DNA of 64,000 nucleotides from Blastomussa wellsi (lineage: Eukaryota > Cnidaria > Anthozoa > Scleractinia > Plerogyridae). Position numbers and translations under genes: made by a program. The DNA lies in assembly GCA_947652115.1 (NCBI GenBank), contig OX393568.1, positions 15,438,746 to 15,502,745 on the forward strand, given 5' to 3'. Below are positions 1-11,232 of this stretch, in pieces. The notes beneath the pieces are model-generated. The model made no database searches and was not told the DNA's origin. It saw only the letters and a list, made by a program, of their open reading frames with translations. The number at the start of each line of letters is the position of its first letter. Position 1 is the stretch's first letter.

Positions 1-38
1 GGTATATTACAAACTCACAACGAGGCCACCTCCCAGTT

Positions 39-110
39 GGCTTGATAGCTCAGTTGGTAGAGCACTGCACGGGTATGGCAGAGGTCATGGGTTCAAATCC
101 CGTTCAGGCC
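39..110 (+). repeat. tRNA-derived SINE-like head
   Basis: The 72 bases fold as a cloverleaf. The acceptor stem pairs with one G-T wobble, the D-arm carries an A box (TAGCTCAGTTGG), and the T-arm carries a B box (GGTTCAAATCC). The anticodon loop reads CGGGTAT and lacks the expected U33, and its stem has a mismatch. A working tRNA is therefore unlikely. I read it as the RNA polymerase III promoter head of a SINE or a tRNA pseudogene. I could not define a tail or target duplication. Confidence 0.6.
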
Positions 111-297
111 TGGATGTTTCTAGGGCTTTAATTTCACAACTGCTTAAGTTGTGTGCATAACTGAGATGATCAATCATATCTTCATATATGCGTTACACTT
201 ATAAAGTTTTCGAGAGCAAACGTAATATATCAATTTCCCAGATGTATGACCTTGCTGTTCAAAGTGGTATTGATCAATTTTGAATATTCTTTTTAAG

Positions 298-3210
298 TTT
301 GCCTAGTGCGAGCGGAACAGCACAGCCCTCTGAATTGCCTGGTGCAGTTAATAGTTTAAGTGTGCACGCGCTGCAAGAAATATGCCCAAGTGCAAGTTTG
401 TCTGAAATACAGAGTGCCCTAGCTGTATCCAATGGTAATGCTGATGAGGCTGCACAGCAGCTTCTAGGTAATGTTTTTACTGCATATTATATACTTTCCG
501 GAGTCCATTGGTTCCCAGCAAAAGTATGTTAATTACACTTCAGTTATCAACATTTTCTTATCATTTCTCTTTCAAACTCTCTTTAACCAACAGGAGCCAC
601 GAGTCTTACTGGTCTGTGTTCCTTGGACAGCGATGATCTTGGTCCCAAAGGATCAGATGACTGTGAAAACTTGTCAGCAGCTGTTGCCCTACAACGGTTT
701 CAAGAAGAAATTATAGAACACGATCAGCCAGCTCAACGTATTACTGTCAGTCGAATGGATGGTATCAATGAGCTGCGGGGAGACATCATGGGGATTTACA
801 AGAATCCCAAAACAAAGCTAAATGTAAACCCAAGGGTGCGCTTTGAGGGTGAAGATGGTGTGGGGTGTGGGCCAGTTCGAGAGTTTTTTGTGAATGCAAT
901 TAAGATCATAGATGAAGGATTCCATTCTTCATGCGGCAAGCCAGTTGTCTTCTTGGAAGGTGAGGCGGACCATCGTCTTCCGATTCATGACCAAGCTCTT
1001 CGTCTTACGGGAGCATTTAAGGCACTGGGGAAGATGATTGGCCATTCCATTTTGCATGGTGGCCCAGGACTGCATGGTCTATCACCAGCAGCAAAACAGT
1101 ACCTTTCAACAGGAAGAGGGCGGTTTGATGATCAACTGCCACCACCCATTGAACTGGCAGATATTGCTGACATAGATTTGCGAAATATGATATCAGAGGT
1201 TAGTTGGATTGTGGAGCTATTGCTAACGAAAACAGTAGTTTTTTGTAGGCATTTTTGGCGCGTTTTGTAACACTAAATGATGCATTTTATTAGGTGGCCT
1301 CCTGAGTTGAAAAATTATCATTGCCTTTGCATTGCTAGTGCCTTTTCCCTTTGCTTACTACAATTGAAACGTGGAGGACAGGGGCAGAGTTCCAATTGAA
1401 TCATAGATAACGTAACCTCCTGTAGAATCTAACATAAACAAAAACGGTACTAAAACATCGCTAAAAACACCCTAAGTAGACATGTCAGTCACATTATAAT
1501 TTTTATGGTTATGCAAATTATTTTTCCATAAATTATTTATTCTCAAGTTGGGTGCTTTACTGCATAGCCAACTTCTGATAAATTCCTTATTTAAAGCTGT
1601 TATTACCAATATTAATGTTACCATAATTATTATTACTATTATTAACATTAATTAACCGTGATTTAACGCATTAACCAGCCAAATATAAAGGCTCCTTTAG
1701 AAAGATGTTGACAAAGATGTTTTTTATTTTACTTTGTAAAATTTATTTTTATAGCTGGATTCCCTGCCCAAGGATCAGAACCCAACCCCAGAAGCACGAT
1801 TCTCCATAGAACCATACCTATTTGAGGCAGGCTTAGATCCAGACAACTTGTATGGTAACCGAAAATTCCTTTTGGATGGATTAATGGTTTTCCATGTCAT
1901 AGACAAAAGACATTTAGAACTGGATGATTTAGCACAAGGTAATAAGTTGTCTTTAATTACGATTATTTTTCATGGTTTTGAAGAGAAGGTGGAATCATTA
2001 GAGTCAGGTAAATGACACTGATACAATGAACAGTCAACAAGGTGCGCCAAGTTAAGTATCGCTCACAGAAAACCAGGATGAGAAATAAAAATATTGAAAA
2101 ATAGATAACAGCAAGAAGTTCTCTACATTTCATGCTAGGTAAGCTCTACAAGCTGCCGCCATTAGGAAAGCCGCCCCACCCCTTAAAAAACACACAAGGT
2201 AAAATAATGGAGGGGTTTAAATGTTTTTGAAAAATCGGACAGATGTATTTTTAGGTCAAGAACCAGGAATAGTGTGTGCAATTATGTTCTGTCGGAGAAT
2301 AAACAATAATGGGTGAACCAATCAGATGCGCATATTTCCAGTAGAAGATGCTGGGTGTCTACTAATGATAGTTTGGTAAAATTTTAAGGTTTGAGATTTA
2401 GTAAATTATTGTTATCTCCTAGGCATGGAGGAAGTTTCACTTATTAGCTTCTTGAGAAGAAGCCCATCCCTTATGAAGGTTGTATTCCCCTGTGAGTCAG
2501 ATAAGGTCATCCTTGCAGAAGAAATTAAAGAGTTGATGACCTTTGAAGACAGAAGGGACAGTGAGCAGAATGAAAGAACTGCACGTTTTTATGAATTCTA
2601 TATTGATGAACTGGAAGCAGGAGTGAAAGGTTAGATAGATATAAAAACAATCTATCAGGTAATGTACTTTTCCTACCCGCATCTCAACGTTATCCTGAGA
2701 CACAAATACTTGCTTTTCTTCAATTTGCTATAACTAAGTACCATTGCCAAAATTTATTGCTTAGTACAGTAATGAATCCAATTTTGAAATTTATTACGTT
2801 TCGTAGTTTTTCAGTTATTATATGTTTCAGTTGGTTTTTAAAATGAAATATACAAAAACCCGGCTGTATTAAATTACATTTTTGCCAAACCCAATCCATT
2901 CCCCCTTAGCCCATCTCAAACTTCAAACTGAAAATAAGAAATCCTTAACAAATGAACTTTCCTTCTTACTTTTCTTCAAGGTGGACCTCAGATGGTGGAT
3001 CTGGTAAACTTTTGGACTGGTGCAAGTACACTCCCAACTGGAAATGATTCACTACTAGTTAAATTTGATGCTGGGTCAAGCACATTGCCCCTAGCTGAAA
3101 CTTGTTTCAGAACTATTGTACTTCCAACAGAGCACTCAACTTACGATGAATTTAGAAAAAACATGGACATAGCTTTAAAGTTTGGATCAAAAGGATTCAG
3201 TTTTACATGA
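298..3210 (+). CDS. HECT-type E3 ubiquitin ligase, 3' exons
   Basis: Five exons are visible at 298-466, 594-1198, 1755-1938, 2423-2629 and 2981-3210, all with AG/GT borders and a continuous frame. The first codes for a CUE/UBA-like helical segment (ALQEICPSASLSEIQSAL). The rest form a HECT domain: N-lobe from about 780, and a C-lobe ending with the AETC catalytic cysteine block, then LPTEHSTYDEF and a terminal FGSKGFSFT before the TGA. HECT ligases accept ubiquitin on that Cys and pass it to a substrate lysine. Upstream exons lie outside the window or were not recognised, so the full protein and its orthology (for example to G2E3-like ligases) remain open. It appears intact and is probably the one resident host gene here. 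Confidence 0.85.
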
Positions 3211-3918
3211 GTCCTGATATTCAAGGTCAAAATTAATGATAGATTACTAAGTCTAAAATTTGATGTTTAAAAGGTTATTAAACCCGTTGATACATATTGC
3301 AATATTTAATCTTTGTTCCAGTTCAGTATTTATACTCTTTTGACAATGAATTTGTCACTCAGAGCAAGTAATTTGAAGAGACAATAATTGAACAATGTTA
3401 TACGGAGTACATGAAAAATAGTGATGATAGTTACAAGTACTACACATTGCCAGTGATCTTATTTTTCGTTCAAGTAAAATTCGCCACACAAATAGTCTCC
3501 TTTGTAGCCGCTATTTAGTTGTTAAATTCTTGACGTTCCTCTCCAAAATGTTTTGAGGATTGTCACGTGATAAGCTGGAATACGGCTAAGCGACGGAATA
3601 ATGTCCGCGATTTGCATAGCTTTACTTATAATAACTGTAACGTTCACAAGGCAATATCCTTATTTGAAAATGTCAGGTTCCAGTTCTCTAATAACAGAAC
3701 ATTCCAGAAAATCCACGTAGACGCATATTAATGGTCACAAGGTATATAATAAATTTGAATTAAAGTTTAAATCAGTGCTGGTCTCGTCAGTAGCAAAAGT
3801 CGCAAACGTCTACTTAATAGATAACTTATGGACTACAACAAAACTCCCGTGTCACTTCTTTACTTATACATGGCGCATAAACAAGGTATGAATCACCAAC
3901 GTTGTCTTTAAAGGCGTT
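3211..3918. other. Non-coding, HECT gene 3' flank
   Basis: AT-rich sequence after the HECT stop codon and before the first transposon terminal block. I see no ORF, repeat or RNA gene. It should hold the 3' UTR and downstream flank of the ligase gene. Confidence 0.5.
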
Positions 3919-3979
3919 ACGCTAGGACACAGCTCAATAGCGAAGCGCACGAGGTCTAAAAATAGATTGCATACTTTTG

Positions 3980-4004
3980 GACCCCCCGCGAGACTCAGAC
4001 AAAC
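3980..4004 (+). repeat. ISL2EU terminal inverted repeat, left inner block
   Basis: This 25-bp block is repeated exactly, inverted, at 10161-10185. A second, 18-bp inverted block lies outside it (3936-3953 and 10204-10221). The spacer between blocks differs in length at the two ends. Confidence 0.85.
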
Positions 4005-4090
4005 ATCAGCGTGTTCTGTGAGAATATAGAGGGCATGTAGGCGAATTTGTCCTTTCCAAAAAGTGATTTAGCCGCCTTGTTTCGCTCAGT

Positions 4091-5656
4091 ATGGTTAGTA
4101 CCAAGCACTGCTGCTGGGGAACATGCAACAGTGATGCCAGATATCCGAATAATCTGCATGAATCGCTGAAACAAATGCTGAAATTAGGTATGAATATATT
4201 TATACCCTTTCCGAAGCCATCGCAAGGAATCGAACGCTGTCAACGCTGGGTTAATGCTTGTTCCCGTGAACATTTTACCGTCGATCAGATTACTAGAAAC
4301 ACATACATCTGTGCTCTACACTGGCCAGGACAGAGAGGTCCAACTGATGAGTTTCCCGATCCCTTGAAAGCAAACCTTACAGCTCAGGAAGTGTTAAAAG
4401 CATCTCGCCCGAAGCGTAAAGCACCTCAGCCGAGAGTCTTGGTAAACAAACGGGCAAAGGAAGACGATTTCGACTCGCACCTTCCTTCGACTTCTTCTGA
4501 GGATCTGTCAGAAGCTGAAAGGAGTACTTTAGAGACTGAGGATGTGTGTACCGACAATAAATTATCTGGTTGGGGTGAAGACGAAAACAACAAAGCAACG
4601 CAAACTGAACTCACCAAACACTAACTGTCAAGTAAGATCGAAACTATTATTTTGAAGAACGAGTTGAAAGCTAAGACCTCTGAAATTTGTGTTAAGGTCG
4701 TGAATAAACTGTCTTACGAAGTGGTTGCAAAAGACTCGAACCACATGAAACATTTTGTTGGATTAACAACCCCTCAGTTCGAGGTTCTGTATGACTTTTT
4801 GAATGATATCTGCCCTTTGGATAGCATAACATATTGGAATGTCGTTGGAAACAGAAATCCTGTGAAAGCCAACCCACCAGCTAACCGTGAAAATGTTTGG
4901 AGCAACAGGGAAAAATTGTTCATTTGTCTTCTGCGACTGAAACGTGGATTCACCATTCAAACATTAGCATTTCTGTTGAGTACCCCTGAAAAGCAAATTT
5001 CTGAATCGACAATAAGGAACATTTTCACTACATTTATCCAACTCATGTTCAAGATCTTTCGGGACATGGAGAACGTAATGTTCCCTTCCAAAGAATTACT
5101 AAAACGATATCACCCTAAAGTCTTCAAGAGCATGCCAAGGGTACGCTGTAGCGTTGATTGTACGGAATGCAGAGTGCAAACCTCCCGTAATTTTGCGAGA
5201 CAAGGTAACACTTTTTCAGCATACAAACATGCTAACACTTTCAAATGTCTTATAGCTGTAACACCGAATGGTGGAGCGTGCTTTGTCTCCGATTTATTCG
5301 AAGGAGACATATCTGATGTCGAAATATTTGAACAAAGTGGAATTTTGAAACACATTGAGCCATATGATGTCATTCTGGCGGACAGAGGTTTCACTGTACA
5401 GCACTTAGTAAATCCCCTTCAGGCACAGATAAACATTCCTGCTTTTCTGAAAGGCAGGAAGAGCTTGAGTGTGGCAGAGGAGTTGTCGACAAGAAAGATT
5501 GCTAAAGCAAGAATACATGTTGAAAGATTTAACCAACGTTTAAAACAATTCAAGCTAGTAGGGAGAACCATCCCCCTATCATTGGCACCACTAGCAACTC
5601 AGATGGTTGTGGTTGCTTGTGGCTTGGTAAATTTTCAGGAAGTTCTTTGTAAGTAA
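4091..5656 (+). pseudogene. THAP-domain DDE transposase (ISL2EU), one in-frame stop
   Basis: A single 522-codon frame is broken only by a TAA at 4622-4624. Residues 1-100 form a THAP zinc finger: CCWGTC start, the WVNAC tryptophan block, ICALHW and a following proline-rich basic linker. After the stop the frame continues into a DDE_Tnp_4-type catalytic domain with VDCTECR (D), ILADRGF (D) and [11 protein letters not shown] (E). The transposase would bind the terminal repeats through the THAP domain and excise the element. No intron is needed because the nine codons after the stop stay open. The nonsense codon suggests a recently inactivated copy, although splicing around it cannot be excluded. 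Confidence 0.85.
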
Positions 5657-5970
5657 TTTGTCAATACCTTTATTGAGAGAATCTTACAGAGAATCTTAAA
5701 TTTTTAGGGCCACTTAGCCAAAATTTGTCCACGAGTGGCTTATAGGTGGTTTGAGAGATTTTAATGCTCATATTAACCATTTTAAAACTGATTTATGTAG
5801 TTTTCATAGATATTTGAACCAGTTGTTAATCAATATTCTTTAAGCAAAATCAACATCTGTACAACATATTTCAACACCGAAATTCAAAGGTTCTGCTAGG
5901 TTGAAATCTGAAGTAAAACTTTTAACAAAGTAATATGTGTCTATAGTGGTAATGAAGTAAGTAAGACAAT

Positions 5971-6077
5971 AAATGCAAGTGCAGCCATTCACTTCTGATA
6001 TAAAGACCTGAAAACAAATTCAGGCTGTGAATTATTTCAGGACTTGGTATCAGAAGTGTATGGCTGCACTTGCATTT
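5971..6077. repeat. Long imperfect hairpin, MITE-like
   Basis: The left arm (aaatgcaagtgcagcc...cttctgata) is the reverse complement of the right arm (tatcagaagtg...ggctgcacttgcattt), with about 28 paired bases per arm. A second, inner inverted pair lies around cctgaa and ttcagg. It may be a small foldback MITE or a structured 3' UTR element of the transposase transcript. Confidence 0.6.
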
Positions 6078-6563
6078 TTTTGTCTTAAAACTTTGAATAA
6101 ATTAATTATTTTAGATGAGAAAAAAGTGAAATATCAGGAAAACTTTCTATCTTGAAACCAGGCTAAAGACTTGTCTTTAAAAACTTTTACCCTTTCAGCC
6201 CTAACATCCACATTTATATTCTCAACATTGATCCCCATACATTTTCGATTAGGTATACCTATGGTGAGAATTATGTCTAACAATCAAAACCTTTTTCACT
6301 TGTTCTCTTCATTTTTTCTTACGACTAATCAAACAGTGTTTCTCTGTAAGGAGTTAAAGGGTTAATCAGTATAAGAATAACAATTTTGTAGTAAGTTATC
6401 TACACAGTCCATTACCTTCATTCTCAATCTATAAGTAACCAATTGGCATGGTCTGATCTCATGCCAGCTCAGTGTTGGCTGTATGTATTGCACAATTCAG
6501 GGTTCTGAATAACTTTTTGAGACAACACATTAGAGCATGTATGAGAACATGGAAACTGTGGCC

Positions 6564-6874
6564 GGGGGGGGGGGGGGGGTAACTCCCAAAGTTGATAGGA
6601 ATGTGCCTCTGTGAAGTGTAGGGTTTTTGATCAGTTTCGTCTAGGATAAGGTAGGGTATAGATATCAGAGAATTTTTTTCTAGACTATATGAGTGACTAC
6701 AAGAGAAATAAAGGATCTCGGAGAATGGCAATTCTGGAATAGGGCAGGAAGCTTTGGCATCCAGTCTAGAAAAGGGTGGCAAAATGCAGCTGAACATGGT
6801 CTAGTATAGGGTAAGTGGTATCAGAGTCCCAGTGGCACATTCCTACCCAAAAATATCCAGAGTACCCCCCCCCC
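6564..6874. repeat. MITE with G-run/C-run ends
   Basis: A 16-base G-run followed by taactccc and, further in, taggaatgtgcc faces an inverted ggcacattccta...gagtacccccccccc at the other end. The inner part (ctagtataggg motifs) has no coding potential. The arrangement is that of a short non-autonomous DNA element nested in the ISL2EU spacer. I could not define a target duplication. Confidence 0.5.
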
Positions 6875-6961
6875 TCAAGGGGTCCTGTGGCCCTAACAAA
6901 ATGCGAACCTGTTATATTGGTATAAAGATCAGTAATATTGGAAACTGTATCTCACTGAGTA

Positions 6962-9900
6962 CTATACTATGTAGAGAACATGACTTAATGAAAATCCTCT
7001 TGGATGAGTGTGAAATAGTGCAAGTCCAGTTTTTCTCTGTCTGGATTCTTGCAGGCCATCATAAATGAGCCAGGTGTTTCCATGGCTAAAAACACAAATA
7101 TAATGATGCCCATTCCAGAGTGTTGCACTGTGGAGGTACAGTACCTTTCCCTGAAAAGTGATGGTTTGTGGTAAATCCTTAATGTCTAGGTTTCTCTTTC
7201 TACTTAGTAGGTCAACAGAAAAAACAAAGAAGTTTTTGAAAGACAAACATGAGCGTGGAAAACTTGTCCTCACCCCAGAACAATGCCAAGACACAGACTG
7301 TGTACCATCATCACGGAGAGTTGTATCTGAATGACATGGTATACCATTTGAAGGCTTGTTGGGAAACCTTCTCTGGCACTGACTTACCCTTGGATTGAGC
7401 CAATCTTGAAGGGAAGTATTAAAAGTGTTTTCTTTCGTAGAAGTGCCAAGGGAGATACCATATGATGTATAAGTGGTAAGCACTGTGGGACATGAAGGTA
7501 AACCACAGCAACTGGTGACAGCAGTAGCCAAAAATGGTTGAATGATTTTAAGCAAATAATCAGCTTCATTTCCATAAAGATCTATAACTCCCTTCTTTAC
7601 TGCTGGTACTGTAGGCACACATTCAAGTTTTGCATCTCCATATTCATGGTGATCTACCAAAGAGAGTGCTGTTTTGATCACATTGCCTGCACCACCAAGA
7701 TCATCAAGATTTATTCTGCCAGATTTTACTAGTGCCTGAAATATCATCAACCAGTTATCAACTGGGCAGGTGTTAGCCAATACTATGCCATGTCTTGTTG
7801 TACCACCCCAAGGTATGACTGCAAGATCAGTAGGTAGAATTCCAATGAAAGCAGGAATACTTGATTCAGAAGTACATGTGGCAAGGAAATTTGCAATGTC
7901 AAGTTCATCTTTTGGGTGTTGTAATGTACAAGTTGCACCTTTTGGCAGGTCACTGTTGGGGGTACCTGGTGGATTAGTGGGGCTTGCTGCAGCTGGTAGT
8001 TCTTGGCTGTCAGGGGCATTGGGTGGTAAAGTAGGGCCTGTTGAAGCTGCTGGTATCCCTGTGTTAAGTGTAGTCAAATACGCGGTGGGCTGTGTTACAT
8101 CTGACGGCAGATCTCTGCTGGGTGTGATCAGTGGTACACTGGCCTTTGTTGCAGCTGTTGGTATAGGGGGTGATACAGTGGGCTTAGTTGTAGGTGGGGG
8201 TTGGTCACTGTTTGATGTGGATTCTGGTTTGCAGACATTGGTGACAAATGGTGACAGAATGTCAAATGCTGGTTGTGTCAATTCATTAAAAAAGTCACTT
8301 GGCAACACAAATGGTAAGAGATCTCTGGGGACCTTCATCTGAAAAATTTCAGGTGCTACAACTCTTTTCCAAAAAGGTGTTAGGACACTTAACATGTCTG
8401 CGATAAATTTTTCATCCCTGTATATCCTTTCTATTGACACTGGTCCATTCTTAGCATACAGCACAAAATCACAGAAGGCTCTTTCTGTTACTAGTAACTG
8501 CATTTGAATTTGATAAAAGTAAGCATGGCTTTTTTTAAGGGTGCACTTGTTATCTTTGATAGAAAAACACTGTCTGTTGATAACATCTTTAGAAATCAGA
8601 CTTCCCTTATCAGTACAAACAGCAGCTATGCTATGTTCCTTGAATAGCTTCAAAGATTTGATCTCTAGAAGTCCATCCTGTCCCAAGAGACCATCAGGTG
8701 AACAAGCAAGAAAGGGAAATTTGGGGTTGACCCACAATCCAGAAGGACTCACATGTTGTTTTGTTTAGGTTTCATATTTGGATATGGCATCTGCCTCACT
8801 CTCTAAACCATATTTCATCCAATAACTTTGCGGTTTGTCACCGTTAGTGTTCCAAATATTGGATGAAATGTATTTCTTTGATGAAGCTGATGCATCGTTT
8901 GATCCTTCCTTGACTTTCTTTCCAGCTTTATATGCATCAAAGCAAGTAGATGCTGTGATTCTAGGCCATCGTTCAGAATACCACTGTTCACTTTTATTTT
9001 GGGGCGTGGTACCTTCCATTTGGCTTAAACAATCTGGAGTAAGATTAGCCATCAAATTGGAAACTTGTTGTTCTAACACAGATGTGTCTTCAAGATTGAA
9101 ATCGTTATAAGTAATAGTTAATTGTGTCTCGCACATTGAAGTTTTCTTCTGGTCTGCAGAAACTGCCTGCAGGTTACGAACAAAGTTGTTGATATGGCTA
9201 ATCGAGACTTTTCGATATTTGGTAGGCCTTGGATCGAAATCGATCACTTCAGTCTTTCTTTTTTTTAACTTTGATGGATACTTCGCCGCTGACAGCCTTT
9301 GTGGGGTTTTCTTTCTTTTTTTACCTTTATTCCACGTGCATTCCTGGCTAGTACAAGGTGTTGTTGTTACTGTTCCGTTCTTATTGACATGATCGACTAG
9401 TGAAAGTAAAACTGCTACAACGTGGCTGCAGCGTCCAAGTTCTGAGGCTTTGCAGGGATCGCATGAAGCATGTATTACTGCTCCGCTTTTTACTGATAGG
9501 ACAACCAAAACATTGTGAGGAAAATCAGTACTCATAGAGGGCCACACATGTGCTTTAACGAAGTAATAATCGTCCGTCTTAGTATCTGTCAAATCATGGA
9601 CGAATCCAGAGTCTACGTATTTACGTCCATTAGAAAATGGTTTGTCTGTCATGTGTCCAATACCGCTAGTAATTTGTTCGTCTGTGTCCTCCCCATGATA
9701 ATTTTGCTCCCCTGGCAAAGTCGGCAAAGATTCAAGAGCATAATGGTAAACATGGCCATAGTTGAATAACGATGGTAAATCCTGCGATGGGAATGCCTTC
9801 CAACCAGACATCGGAATTAGTGGAACATCAGTCGCAGTCTTTGTACTAGATGTAAGACTTTCAGCACTCCTTTCTCGCAAAATTTTAGCTTCAAGCCATT

Positions 9901-10150
9901 TCCCATTGTCTATACTTGAATCGAGGATGTAATGGTTCCCGCCATTTACACAGTCCTTCACACGTGTAAGCAATTCTTCCCTTTTCCCTGTCTGTTTAAG
10001 GCCCCTACACTTTAACCAACGCCTTAATTGCTCTACAGTATAGTTTTCAGGTTCACTCTCAAAAGTACAGCCCGGAACACCGTCATTTTCTGTCAGAATT
10101 GTGGCTTGCGCGCTTGAAGTCCTTGAAGAAACCTTCAAATTTTCCGCCAT
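6962..10150 (-). pseudogene. SAP/SWIM/YqaJ-nuclease protein with USP-like tail, one in-frame stop
   Basis: One frame of about 1,060 codons runs from the ATG at 10150 to the stop near 6962, broken only by a TAA at 8765-8767. Domains in order: a SAP-like motif (YTVEQLRRWLKCRGL) near residue 38; a SWIM zinc finger (CDPC...GRCSHVV) near 235; and a YqaJ/lambda-exonuclease fold with RWPRITAS, GLESEADAISKYE, then SPDGLLG, LLEIKS and QIQMQLLV beyond the stop. A proline-rich linker follows. The C-terminal region carries NTCPVDNWL and GHHYICVFSHGNTWLIYDG, which resemble the Cys and His boxes of ubiquitin-specific proteases. The nuclease is the accessory protein of ISL2EU elements; its role in transposition is not established. 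The protease assignment is tentative. Confidence 0.8.
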
Positions 10151-10160
10151 TCCCGGGTTT

Positions 10161-10185
10161 GTTTGTCTGAGTCTCGCGGGGGGTC
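10161..10185 (-). repeat. ISL2EU terminal inverted repeat, right inner block
   Basis: Exact inverted copy of 3980-4004. The outer 18-bp block (10204-10221) overlaps the last codons of the adjacent integrase-core gene, so the element's end and that gene's end share bases. Confidence 0.85.
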
Positions 10186-10197
10186 TAAATTCTTATG

Positions 10198-10766
10198 ACG
10201 TCACTCGTGCGCTTCGCTATTCTGTTGTAGGCGTATCCCGACGAAACGCAGTGTTTGAATGTACAATTCTTTTCCATTACTAGTGGACAGTGGATCTATA
10301 GTATTCCGCAGAACCACTGTATCCGCTTCAGTTAAAGGATTTCGTGTCTCGGGAACTTGGACATGAGGTAAATCTGGGGACATCAAATCATTAACACTGA
10401 CTCCTCGCCATGTGACGTCCTCGGGAAATCCCCCATGGAACGCGGTGAGGGGTAGGTTAAGATAAAACATCTGAGCAGGAGTTTGATTGTTTTCTGTGGA
10501 AACGGCGTGGTTGTTATGTGCTGCGATGAATTCGCTGATACTCCTGTTTATCCTTGGAAGATATACGTAATGCAAACAAAAAAGGTCCGTTTCATTAAGC
10601 GGATCGAGAAGCCCCTCACTTTCTAGTTGATAGAACTCTTCTCTAAAAACAGACAATTCTTGCTCATTGGCAGCTCGGTTGTGGCGTTCAACGCGCTGGT
10701 TGTGAACCGAGCTTCCTACTATCACAGACCTTGCCTCTTCTCCCCAGGCTTGAATCATATCACGCC
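10198..10766 (-). pseudogene. Integrase-core gene, 3' part of exon 3 (C-terminal half)
   Basis: This open frame codes for the C-terminal half of an rve/DDE-type integrase-core protein. It contains the GSSVHNQRVERHNRA block that holds the catalytic Glu, then LFCLHYVYLPRINRSISEF and a NNHAVSTENNQTPAQMFY segment. It starts abruptly at the AT next to the inverted repeat at 10769. The N-terminal half with both catalytic Asp residues is at 55899-56491 on the same strand. With the 45-kb insertion and one AT copy removed, the frame continues without a lost base. The family is widespread in cnidarian and fish genomes as a transposon-like gene; I do not assign it to a named superfamily. The last residues may derive from the neighbouring ISL2EU terminal repeat. 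Confidence 0.8.
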
Positions 10767-10768
10767 AT

Positions 10769-10785
10769 CCCTTGTAGAAATTCAG
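10769..10785 (+). repeat. EnSpm-like terminal inverted repeat, left
   Basis: Seventeen bases are identical in inverted form to 55882-55898. The AT at 10767-10768 is the candidate target duplication. Confidence 0.85.
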
Positions 10786-10790
10786 CATAT

Positions 10791-11015
10791 TTGAAGTATA
10801 CTTCAAATAGCTGTCAGGCACTAATAAAAGTACACTTCATTTGTACTTAAAGTATACTTCAAGTATACTTTAGTATATTACTAGAAGTATACTTAAAGTA
10901 CTATACTTTTCGTCACTTAAAAGTATACTTGAAGTATACTTATCAGGAAGTATACTTGAAGTATACTTTATGAAAAGCATACTTTAAGTATACTTCAAGT
11001 ATACTTTAATAAACA
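10791..11015. repeat. Subterminal AAGTATACTT array, left
   Basis: At least ten copies of the self-complementary core AGTATACT occur in about 225 bp, often as AAGTATACTT, with a few degenerate forms. The matching array at the other end is at 55641-55881. In En/Spm elements such subterminal motifs bind an element-encoded protein; here the BEN-domain product is the candidate binder. Confidence 0.8.
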
Positions 11016-11187
11016 TACTTCATGATCAACAAATGCACAGGCTGACTCAGTTAGACCAACAGTGCTAATATGATTATTTATTAGTAAATTGCCCTCTTCA
11101 GAATAATAATTAATATATCTTTGAACATCATTTTGAAAAAAAATTAATTGGTTCAATAAAAAATGACACTGTTTGACATGAGAATAG

Positions 11188-11210
<23 letters not shown>

Positions 11211-11232
<22 letters not shown>

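Larger units (their letters stand above)
5657..6961. other. Spacer between converging ISL2EU genes
   Basis: No coding potential was recognised. It holds a 100-bp hairpin (5971-6077) and a MITE bounded by a G-run and a C-run (6564-6874). The rest is AT-rich and should contain both polyadenylation regions. Confidence 0.5.
3919..10240. mobile_element. ISL2EU (IS4EU)-like DNA transposon
   Basis: Two inverted blocks bracket this unit. An 18-bp perfect repeat lies at 3936-3953 and 10204-10221, and a 25-bp perfect repeat lies at 3980-4004 and 10161-10185 (core CCCCCCGCGAGACTC). Inside are two converging genes: a THAP+DDE transposase on the plus strand and a YqaJ-type nuclease on the minus strand. 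As I recall, that pairing is diagnostic of the ISL2EU superfamily. The outermost base is uncertain; similarity between ends seems to continue to about 3919 and 10240. I could not identify the expected 2-bp target duplication. A G/C-run MITE sits between the two genes. Confidence 0.75.

Noticed and set aside
39..110. Functional tRNA gene
   Set aside because: The anticodon loop lacks U33 and the anticodon stem has a mismatch; such tRNA-like heads are common in SINEs.
6459..6797. 112-aa minus-strand ORF with a proline run
   Set aside because: The prolines come from the G-run of a MITE; no protein similarity seen.
7770..8342. 190-aa Val/Gly-rich plus-strand ORF
   Set aside because: Antisense of the proline-rich linker of the nuclease protein; its composition is that of a complement.
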